From positions 434,001 through 498,000 of the forward strand of contig CALSRM010000003.1 of assembly GCA_943788755.1 (NCBI GenBank): a stretch of 64,000 nucleotides of DNA, read 5' to 3'. This document shows, one piece after another, positions 46,681 to 54,537 of this stretch (position 1 is its first letter; each line of letters opens with the position of its first letter). Both the position numbers and the translations under genes were made by a program. Source of the stretch: an uncultured Flavobacteriales bacterium (GTDB lineage: Bacteria > Bacteroidota > Bacteroidia > Flavobacteriales_D > Parvicellaceae). The notes beneath the pieces were generated by a model. It did no database searches. It was not told the DNA's origin and saw nothing but the letters and a program-made list of their open reading frames with translations.

Positions 46681-48198
46681 TTAAAAAGGGTCGAAATTGT
46701 ATTCGTCTTCGCCTACTATAGCTTTTTCCTGATCTGGCTTTTGTAGACGTCTTTCTTGACAAACCCAGTCATCCGCACTCATCTCCATTTTTAAAAATAC
46801 GCCCCAATATGCCTTTTCTGTCATTGCGTCCCAGTGAATGATGCATCTTCTATACTGAAATGTTTGTATTTGATTTAGTGCAATAAGCAAGGCTACAATC
46901 AATAATATAGGGATTGAAGTGAACCTCTTTTTAAGAGCCACAGAATAAAAACTAGCTATAGGTATTGCAAGCAAGCCATAAGAGTCGATCATCGGCCTAC
47001 TTCCAAAGCCTCCGCCATACCACCAGGACCACCAACTGTATAGCACGATTATATTTATTAATAAAAACACTGCCGTGGATAAAAAATATTTCCGATGAAT
47101 TTTAAATAAAGACAACAAGCCAATAAATGCAAATATCATGATTGGTGTATAGACCAACCATCCTTTTCTGTAGCTGAATAAGCCCTCAAGAATATGCTGA
47201 TTGTTAAAATAAAACCGCTCATTAACGTATGAATTAAAAAGCCAACTTCCCGTAATATATTTCCAATATACTAATTGAGGAGACAGTACAATAAAGAAAA
47301 GAAAAACTATAGCCATTATGTGTAAATACTTTGCAATGAAAAATTGCATTCGTTCTATAAATAGCTTTTTTGTATAAACCCCATATAGCAAAGGGAAAAG
47401 AAATATTAAAATATTGACAGGCCGAATTAAAACGATAAGACCCAACAGCAGCCCTAGGTAAACCGCTCTTTTGAAATTTTGTTCTGTCAACCATAATATA
47501 CTTTGGAAAATAAAGCAGGTTATTAACGAAAAAGAAAATGCATGAGACATTGCTGGTTCTGCGCTTGCATAATAATACAAATTAGTACCTGCTAAGACCG
47601 TAACCATTGTTAGGCTAGTAACCCATTCTGAAAAAGTGAAAAGCAATAATTTTCGAAGAAAAAATAAGCCAATAAATAGATAAAAAAGGCAGGACAGAAC
47701 AAGGAAAAATTCGTAAGGCTGAGAAAATCCGTTTGACTCATATTTAGAAAGATACGCAAAACCATGGGCCATAAAAAAGAAAGGAGCATACATAAAAGAC
47801 ATACCCATGGTTGTTTTAATAACCTTTATCTCTCCTGCAGGGTCTCTTTCTAAGTCTCTATTTAGTCGCTCTGGCCAAAACTGATGTTTTGCTGAATAAT
47901 TTACTCCGTCTGTATCAATAAAATCGAGTGAAAGATCGTGATGAATAAAGATTGCTGGCAGATAGCCATAATAAGACGTAACATCCCAGGTAATTATTTT
48001 AGCGTTAGTTTCGGCATGTTTCCATTTTTTTAAATTAAGTGTTGTCCAAATCATAATAACCAATAGTAGCCAAAACGTTATTTTAGAAGCACTATTAAAA
48101 TATGTATTAACTCTTTGAAACACAATAAATTTTATCTTGGACTCATATGGCTTTCCTACAACTAGTTTCTTGCGAAAATATTGTATTTTAAAATACAA
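46681..48198 (-). CDS. Multi-spanning GT-C-like membrane protein
   Basis: A 505-residue protein with about ten membrane helices. The first periplasmic loop holds WDVTSYYGYLPAIFIHHD (about 70-87), in the place of the catalytic acidic motif of GT-C/PMT-type glycosyltransferases, and a C-terminal soluble tail follows. It probably transfers a sugar from a polyprenyl-phosphate donor to an envelope glycan or protein; donor and acceptor are unknown. The start is uncertain: TTG 48198 lies in an 18-bp palindrome, and GTG 48123 is an alternative that also precedes the first helix. It sits next to a GT2 remnant. Confidence 0.7.
   Translation of the reverse strand: MYFKIQYFRKKLVVGKPYESKIKFIVFQRVNTYFNSASKITFWLLLVIMIWTTLNLKKWKHAETNAKIITWDVTSYYGYLPAIFIHHDLSLDFIDTDGVNYSAKHQFWPERLNRDLERDPAGEIKVIKTTMGMSFMYAPFFFMAHGFAYLSKYESNGFSQPYEFFLVLSCLFYLFIGLFFLRKLLLFTFSEWVTSLTMVTVLAGTNLYYYASAEPAMSHAFSFSLITCFIFQSILWLTEQNFKRAVYLGLLLGLIVLIRPVNILIFLFPLLYGVYTKKLFIERMQFFIAKYLHIMAIVFLFFIVLSPQLVYWKYITGSWLFNSYVNERFYFNNQHILEGLFSYRKGWLVYTPIMIFAFIGLLSLFKIHRKYFLSTAVFLLINIIVLYSWWSWWYGGGFGSRPMIDSYGLLAIPIASFYSVALKKRFTSIPILLIVALLIALNQIQTFQYRRCIIHWDAMTEKAYWGVFLKMEMSADDWVCQERRLQKPDQEKAIVGEDEYNFDPF
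48181..48198. promoter_or_regulatory. 18-bp perfect palindrome at a questionable start
   Basis: TTGTATTTT followed by its exact reverse complement covers the TTG that would start the GT-C-like gene. It could be an operator, and it argues for a later start (GTG 48123). Confidence 0.35.
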
Positions 48199-48354
48199 GA
48201 AACTGCAATTATACCCTTTTAAATAGTTTATGCCAATTATTATATATACTCCTTTTAAGCTTTAAGTGGGCTCAAGTTTCTTTTATGAGTTTTTCGAATT
48301 CGCTAGCATCAAGGCTACATAAAATAGTTTTTGTAAGTTTGCCATAAATTTAGC

Positions 48355-49950
48355 TTGAAGCTTCTACAATCACATAAGTTTTTATACTGGGCAAGCCTTT
48401 TATTGGTAATTTTATTTTGTGCCTTAATGATTTTCCAATTGTCATTAGATGATATGGAGTGCTTAATAAATAGTGACTCCTTGTACTTACCATCGATTTA
48501 TAATGATTTATATGTTTCAGGAAACACAATATCAGGATGGAATCTAAGTCCTGCGCCATCATTTTTCCCAGATATGCCAATCTTTTTTTTTTATATGTTT
48601 ATCACAGGAAATTTTATTATTTCTATTTTACTTTATGGCTTAACTCAGATAGGGTTAATTAGCTTAGGGTTCTTATTGGTTATTAAGCAGTTTAGTAAAA
48701 GCGCCTATCCCTATTTATGTTTTTCTCATTTATTTTTAATACTTTTTATTTTGGTAGAATTAATAGATGAGGATTTTGGTTTTTCTTATTATATTGTTTC
48801 TAACTCATATCACATGAGTGCTTTTATAAGTGCTTTATTTTGTCTGAATTACTCCCTTTTATTTTATAAAACCTCGAACACTATTTGGATGGCAATATTA
48901 TTGGGTCATGGAACGATAGCTTTAATGTCGGATAAGCTATTCATTATTACATTTATTATTCCTGTAATAGTTGTGTTTTTCTTTACGGGGCTTTTTAAAA
49001 ACAGAATACGTTCAGTGGTTCTTCTAGGATCGTTCTGTTTAACATATTATTTTGGCACGTATTTTTATGAGTTGATAAGAAGCAGTAATTCAATTACCAT
49101 TCCCGAACCTCACAAGTATTTGGCTTATGAGAACATTGCTAATTCATTTGAGGTAATGTTTGAGCAGCTCGGGAGCTATTTGTTTAGCTTTTCTATTCGA
49201 TCCAGTATATTAATTATAGCGATCGTTTCCTTCCTGTGTCTTGGGGGTTTTTTAGTTAAGAGGCTAATAGTGTTTCGTAAAAAAGGAAAAGAGTTATTTG
49301 ATTCTCAATTTATAGTTTACCTTTTCTTTTTTCTTTTTTCAATATTCGTGTTTCTTGCACCGGCTCTTAATGGAAGCTATACTGGATGGGACACCCTTCG
49401 GTATAACTATTCAGTCTATGTTGCTTTAGTTTTATTGTTTCCTGTTCTGCTTTTCTCAAGGCGGAAACTTGAATGGTTGATTTCAAGAGGACAACACTCC
49501 TTTTTTGCACTACTAGTAGTGTTTTTCGCTTTTCTAGTTGTTGGGCTCATTCAAGGGAAAAGAACAAACCTAATTACATATTACCCTAAAATTGCACGTT
49601 TTATGGATGACTTTGTGGAAAAAGAAGGTTTAGGTATGGGAGTGGCGGTTTATTGGGACGCTAAAGTTATAACAATGTGTACTAAGAAAAACATAAAAGT
49701 CTTTGCAGCTTTTGAAGAAATGGCGCCTTACTATCATGCTACGAATCAAAACTGGTTTTATCAAAACAATGATGGCTCTCCTGCTATATTTGATTTTATA
49801 TTAGCGCCAAATCAAAATATGATAGATAATGCTGAAAAGTATTTGGGACCAATTTCAAAAACAATTAATACACCTTACTTTATTATTGCAAAAACAAAGC
49901 CATTTAGGTTTAATCCCGAAACGTATTTACCTTATTTGGTAGCTGACTAA
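48355..49950 (+). CDS. Multi-spanning membrane protein of unknown function
   Basis: A 531-residue protein with about eleven predicted membrane helices and a C-terminal soluble domain (about 410-531). The first loop contains DSLYLPSIYNDLY (about 41-53), in a place where GT-C glycosyltransferases have acidic residues, and the tail resembles those of uncharacterised polysaccharide-associated membrane proteins. The start is TTG at 48355, and no ATG precedes the first helix. It is divergent from the GT-C-like gene and convergent with the methyltransferase gene, whose stop overlaps its own by 4 bp (CTAA). An envelope glycan role is inferred from neighbours only. Confidence 0.65.
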   Translation: MKLLQSHKFLYWASLLLVILFCALMIFQLSLDDMECLINSDSLYLPSIYNDLYVSGNTISGWNLSPAPSFFPDMPIFFFYMFITGNFIISILLYGLTQIGLISLGFLLVIKQFSKSAYPYLCFSHLFLILFILVELIDEDFGFSYYIVSNSYHMSAFISALFCLNYSLLFYKTSNTIWMAILLGHGTIALMSDKLFIITFIIPVIVVFFFTGLFKNRIRSVVLLGSFCLTYYFGTYFYELIRSSNSITIPEPHKYLAYENIANSFEVMFEQLGSYLFSFSIRSSILIIAIVSFLCLGGFLVKRLIVFRKKGKELFDSQFIVYLFFFLFSIFVFLAPALNGSYTGWDTLRYNYSVYVALVLLFPVLLFSRRKLEWLISRGQHSFFALLVVFFAFLVVGLIQGKRTNLITYYPKIARFMDDFVEKEGLGMGVAVYWDAKVITMCTKKNIKVFAAFEEMAPYYHATNQNWFYQNNDGSPAIFDFILAPNQNMIDNAEKYLGPISKTINTPYFIIAKTKPFRFNPETYLPYLVAD

Positions 49951-50639
49951 GATAATTTCCCTATATACACCCAATCTCCATTCATCCTTTTACAACTAAA
50001 TTTTTCTAATTTAAACAAAGAAGATAGTCTTTCTTCAAAAAGGTAAAAATTCACATGCTCGTCTAAGGTATAGTAGTAATACCTTTGTCTAGGCACAACG
50101 ACAACCAATTGCTTTTTTGCTACTCTTAGTAACTCTTTTACTGCTAATCTTTCTTCGATAATATGCTCAAGTGTATGGGAACAAGTTACAACATCAAAAG
50201 AATTATTTTCGAAAGGAAGTTTTTCAACAAACCCCTGCACTAAATTTGCACTTGAAAATTGCAGTTTGTCAACAATGTCACAACCGGTTAATTCAAGGTT
50301 CAGCACTTCTGCTCGTTCTAAAAAGTATCCTTTCCCACATCCCACGTCCAAAAGCGATACGGCCTCTTTATCTATGTTAGACAATATCCATTTTATGCTT
50401 GATTCATTTAGGTCTGTTTTTCTGTTTCTTGAGATAGTGTTTAATCCATTGTAAAAGGAGCTATATTCTTTCTCAGACCATTTATAAACAAGGGTTTTAA
50501 AGCTCATGGCTGTTTTTAAATCTTTCCCTCTGTATGCGTACCAAAAAAAAGGATACATAAACCATTTACTATCTCTTATGGCGGACGGAACTAACTCATC
50601 CATTAGATACCGAATTATATTTGTAACTCCTCTATTCAC
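49947..50639 (-). CDS. Class I SAM-dependent methyltransferase
   Basis: A 230-residue methyltransferase with SAM motif SLLDVGCGKGYFLE (about 95-108), acidic loop TGCDIVD, and FDVVTCSHTLEHI (about 138-150), as in methyltransferase-11 proteins. It starts with GTG at 50639, overlapping the stop of the upstream GT2 gene (GTGA, 4 bp), so translation is coupled. It probably acts in the same glycan or lipid pathway as that GT2. The substrate is unknown. Confidence 0.85.
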   Translation of the reverse strand: MNRGVTNIIRYLMDELVPSAIRDSKWFMYPFFWYAYRGKDLKTAMSFKTLVYKWSEKEYSSFYNGLNTISRNRKTDLNESSIKWILSNIDKEAVSLLDVGCGKGYFLERAEVLNLELTGCDIVDKLQFSSANLVQGFVEKLPFENNSFDVVTCSHTLEHIIEERLAVKELLRVAKKQLVVVVPRQRYYYYTLDEHVNFYLFEERLSSLFKLEKFSCKRMNGDWVYIGKLS

Positions 50640-51358
50640 TTTTCTTTTTTGATATATCGTTTTATTATATGATTCCGTTTAATCATAGCCAATTCTTTTA
50701 TCATAATAAGGCCGTGTTTCAAAAGACGGACACTACTCCCTTCGGTGTTTCTTAATACTACGGGCAACCTTTTAATATTATAATTTCGTTTAAGTGATAT
50801 ATATAGCAGCTCTACATCAAATGCAAAGCCATTAATTCGAGAAACACTAAACAGGTCTTGCGCTACAGCTTTAGAAAACCCTTTTAAGCCGCATTGCGTA
50901 TCAAACATTCCTGTAGTAACTAACCTCCCAATTATAAAAGAAAAAACCATACTCCCTAATTTTCTAAACCAAGAGATCTCTTCAAAATATTCTGATTGAG
51001 GAAGGGTTCGGTCTCCGATGACTACATCAAACTCCTTTTCTTTTAAGTACTTATAAAATTCCTTAATGGATTCGAAACTAAAAGGGATGTCTACGTCTGT
51101 ATAAATGATATAATCCCCCTTCGCGTTCAGCACTCCATTTTTTACGGCTCCTCCTTTCCCTAAGTTTTTTTCATTCTCTAGGTATCTACACGAGTATTGT
51201 TTGGCAACTTTTTTTGTTTCTCCATTGTCTTTCGACCCATCATCAACAATAATAATTTCGTAACTGGCTATTGATTTGTCTAACCACAAAATAAACTCAT
51301 CAAGCTGTTTTGCTATGATTTTAGAGCCTTTAAATGACGGGATAATAATCGTAAGCAT
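50636..51358 (-). CDS. GT2 glycosyltransferase, dolichyl-phosphate glucosyltransferase-like
   Basis: A 240-residue GT-A-fold enzyme. It begins TIIIPSFKGSKII, has the nucleotide-binding Asp pair IIVDDGSKD, then KNLGKGGAVKNGV, and a metal-binding DVDIPFS motif in place of the usual DAD. GDRTLPQS and TQCGLKGF are typical of ALG5/DPG-type enzymes, which charge polyprenyl phosphate. It has no C-terminal membrane helix. The gene lies 9 bp after scoB and overlaps the methyltransferase gene. A donor role for the nearby GT-C-like proteins is a reasonable inference. Confidence 0.88.
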   Translation of the reverse strand: MLTIIIPSFKGSKIIAKQLDEFILWLDKSIASYEIIIVDDGSKDNGETKKVAKQYSCRYLENEKNLGKGGAVKNGVLNAKGDYIIYTDVDIPFSFESIKEFYKYLKEKEFDVVIGDRTLPQSEYFEEISWFRKLGSMVFSFIIGRLVTTGMFDTQCGLKGFSKAVAQDLFSVSRINGFAFDVELLYISLKRNYNIKRLPVVLRNTEGSSVRLLKHGLIMIKELAMIKRNHIIKRYIKKEK

Positions 51359-51367
51359 TAACTATTA

Positions 51368-52027
51368 TTAAATTACCATCTCTGGAATCTCTCCTTCAAT
51401 AATTAAAACTCCTTCTGTGGCTGTTTGAATTTCTTCAACAGATACCCCAGGAGCTCTTTCTAAAAGCCTAAAACCAACACCCTCAACTATGTCTAATACA
51501 GCAAGATTAGTAACCACTTTTTTTACGCAGCCAACACCTGTAAGTGGCAGGGAACATCTCTTTAAAAGCTTACTTTCGCCTTTTTTATTCGCATGCATCA
51601 TGGCAACAATGATGTTGTCAGCACTAGCCACTAGATCCATTGCACCACCCATGCCTTTGACCATTTTACCTGGTATTTTCCAATTAGCTATGTCTCCATT
51701 TTCAGAAACCTCCATTGCTCCTAAAACAGTTAGTTGCACGTGTTGTCCTCTAATCATTGCAAAACTTGTAGCAGAATCAAAATAAACCGCCCCATCCAAC
51801 GCGGTAATGGTTTGTTTTCCCGCATTTATTAAGTCAGCGTCTTCTTCTCCGTCAAATGGAAATGGGCCCATCCCTAATATTCCGTTTTCTGACTGGAACT
51901 CGACTTCTGTTCCTTCCGGTATATAATTAGCAACTAGCGTTGGAATACCAATACCTAAATTAACATACCATCCATCTCTTAGCTCCTGCGCAATTCGCTT
52001 TGCAATTCCTGTTTTATCTAGACTCAT
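51368..52027 (-). CDS. scoB: 3-oxoacid CoA-transferase subunit B
   Basis: The B subunit of succinyl-CoA:3-ketoacid (or acetate) CoA-transferase. The catalytic Glu is E47 in QSENGILGMGP, and GWYVNLGIGIPT (19-30) is the normal N-terminal block. The 219-residue length is typical. The gene start overlaps the 3' end of the GT-C-like gene by 14 bp. It is separated from its partner scoA by that gene, which is unusual for this heteromer. The exact CoA acceptor cannot be told from sequence. Confidence 0.93.
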   Translation of the reverse strand: MSLDKTGIAKRIAQELRDGWYVNLGIGIPTLVANYIPEGTEVEFQSENGILGMGPFPFDGEEDADLINAGKQTITALDGAVYFDSATSFAMIRGQHVQLTVLGAMEVSENGDIANWKIPGKMVKGMGGAMDLVASADNIIVAMMHANKKGESKLLKRCSLPLTGVGCVKKVVTNLAVLDIVEGVGFRLLERAPGVSVEEIQTATEGVLIIEGEIPEMVI

Positions 52028-53816
52028 TTTCGGGTAATTTTAACTCGAAGACATTCGAGATGATATTTGACAACACATAATCATGTAGTCCTCTGTTCCA
52101 AAGATATACTTTTATTTCTTTTTCTTCTGAAGATATATTATCTAAAACAAAATGGTGTAAAAAATCATCGTCAATCAATTGACTTTGATAAGCGGTTTCA
52201 AATGAATAATAAAAATATCTGCCATTAGAGCCATCTTTATTAATAGAGGACACAATCAAGTAGATTTTGTTTTTGCTTTCCAATGTTTGGAGGCTGCCCG
52301 AGACAGACACTTGAATATCACTAGCCTCTAGGCTATCACAATCGAAAACAGCTAGTTTGTAGTGTTCTTGATTAGTTGCAATATCATTCGCAATAACCAC
52401 TTCTATTTCATTCCGAATCATTGGCTTTTTACGCTTAAAAGCTATGTAAGTTGATGGCGGGTGAATCGCAATCGTATCGTATAGTTTTGAAATATCCGGA
52501 TTGGTTATTACAGTGGTTTTTGTAACAATAATGTCTGTGAGGGTGCTATTCGGATCACTAAACAGCCCAACACTCGACTTATTTTTATAGTGAGATTCAA
52601 AATAAGGCCAATTCCAGTTCATGATATGATATATCATAATGCTATTCTCAGGTTTTATCTGTTCCTTCACTTTTGCAAAAAACTCATGGTTTATTCTTTC
52701 GTCAGGAGAAAAAACCGAAGTATCCAGGCTAAGGTGGCCGAGAAATGATATTGGGAAAAACAGAAAAAGCCAATGCAGCCATTTTCCAATTTTTATGTTG
52801 TCGAAAACATAAAACAACATTAATAGAAATAATAATACAAAATAAATTCCTGTCCTATCTTCAGGATAATTAACTTCAAATAACCAAGCTAAAAGAAGTA
52901 TTCCAATGAGGTTTCCAAAAAACAAACAGGCATAAATTACAAAAGGGGCTTTAAACCATTCCTTTAGCTTGGAGCTTTTCAACCTTAATATCAAATAAAC
53001 TATAAAAGAAGGCAAAAAGACAGTAAATAAACATACCTTAACCAATCACCATCAAAAAACAAAATATATCGACTCAAGGTCTCTTCCTGTAACCTCCCAC
53101 AACCCATCTAAACTCCCATAATACAATGCTCCTTTTTCTCTCAAAAGAAAACCGTAGTAAATAAACGGAGATAAGAATACTATAAAACCAATATGAACAA
53201 GCCATTCTTTAACCTTATCAGATAAGCTTTGTACGTCGTTTCTAAAGAAAAAAGTAAATATGTTGATTCCCACCAAAATAAAACATGTGTTTGCAAATGT
53301 TAAATTGGCCGAAACTGTTAAAATCAAAAAGAGGTATGTATATAATAATGATCTTAAATCGTTTGTTTTTTGAAAGTTGATAAAATGTACTAAAACCCAA
53401 ACAAAAAAACCAAAAGAAAGGCCATAGCCTCTGGCATTGGCAAAATACTCCATAATAAAAGGAATAGTGTTTAAGGCAATTACACTCGTTAGTTTTAAGT
53501 AAGGTGTTTTAAATGATTTTGTGAGTTTTATTGTTCCAAAAAAGTAAACAACAAAAGCCAACAAGTTTGGTAAGCGTAAAATTGCAAAATTGTCTCCAAA
53601 TACTTTATAAAGCTGGTGACCAATGAATGAATTAAGTAAGTGGTTGTTGGCGTCCCAATGCATGGATTCTCCAACATAATCTCCATGATAGAAATATAAT
53701 ATAAAAGTTGCCACCTCATCATGCAATGTTTCGTTGTAAATTATTCGAAGTAATAAATAAACAAAGACAAATAGAAAAAGAAGAGCTAAGAACCCTTTAT
53801 ATATTTTATCGTTCAT
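52014..53816 (-). pseudogene. GT-C-like membrane glycosyltransferase, interrupted by two in-frame TGA codons
   Basis: Two open frames, 53052-53816 and 52014-53045, are in the same frame. They form one ordinary protein with about ten helices in the N-terminal two thirds and a soluble tail. They are separated only by TGA (53052-53054), TGG, TGA (53046-53048). The N-terminal part has LHDEVATF and HWDANNHLLNS in the first loop, as in ArnT/PMT-type GT-C enzymes. One explanation is an extra T in the run of six T before the first TGA and a missing base about 15 nt later, giving FVFDGDWL. The second half has only a TTG start. ATG 53816 overlaps scoA by 11 bp, and the 3' end overlaps scoB by 14 bp. 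Either the gene is dead or the sequence has errors. Confidence 0.7.
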
Positions 53817-54516
53817 CGTTATTCTCATCTCGAACCGTTCTTTGCTCAATTCTCTTTTCGTAGCTCGCTCCTTCAAATATTCTTTGAATAAATATTCCTG
53901 GTGTATGAATTTGATTTGGATCTAATTCTCCTGCAGGAACTAAATGCTCAACTTCCGCAATTGTTATCTTTCCAGCCATTGCCATCATGGGATTAAAGTT
54001 TCTCGCGGTTCCCTTAAAAATAAGGTTTCCAGCCGTATCGCCTTTCCATGCTTTTACAATTGCATAATCTGCTGTTAAAGCCGATTCTAATATGTGGGGT
54101 TTTCCATTAAACACCCTTACTTCTTTACCTTCTGCAACCTCAGTACCATAGCCAGCGGGGGTGAAAAATGCTGGAATTCCTGCTCCTCCGGCTCTGCATC
54201 GCTCCGCAAGACTTCCTTGTGGAATTAAATCAACCTCTAATTCACCGCTAAGCATCTGCCTTTCAAACTCGTCATTTTCTCCTACATATGAAGAAATCAT
54301 TTTTTTAATTTGTCGGTTTTGAAGCAAGAGTCCCAAACCAAAATCATCAACACCTGCATTGTTGGAGATACATGTCAGCTCCTTAGTGCCGAGCTTAACT
54401 AATTGGGATATGCTGTTTTCCGGAATACCGCATAAACCAAAACCTCCAAGCATAATTGTCATGCCATTTTCTATCCCGGCACAAGCTTTTTCAACGTTAT
54501 CAAATACTTTATTCAT
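53806..54516 (-). CDS. scoA: 3-oxoacid CoA-transferase subunit A
   Basis: The A subunit of the same CoA-transferase as scoB. The N-terminal glycine motif is [26 protein letters not shown] and [24 protein letters not shown] follow, as is standard in the family. The 236-residue length is normal. It starts 21 bp after the PBP1A stop on the same strand, and its end overlaps the interrupted GT-C-like gene. Confidence 0.93.
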   Translation of the reverse strand: MNKVFDNVEKACAGIENGMTIMLGGFGLCGIPENSISQLVKLGTKELTCISNNAGVDDFGLGLLLQNRQIKKMISSYVGENDEFERQMLSGELEVDLIPQGSLAERCRAGGAGIPAFFTPAGYGTEVAEGKEVRVFNGKPHILESALTADYAIVKAWKGDTAGNLIFKGTARNFNPMMAMAGKITIAEVEHLVPAGELDPNQIHTPGIFIQRIFEGASYEKRIEQRTVRDENNDER

Positions 54517-54537
54517 ATGTAATGTGTTTTACTTAAT

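Noticed and set aside
53046-53054. UGA read as Trp or as selenocysteine in this organism
   Set aside because: TGA ends other genes cleanly, for example the DUF4175-type gene at 37281-37283 and the GT2 gene at 50636-50638. No selenocysteine insertion gene or element was seen. A local lesion or sequence error is simpler.
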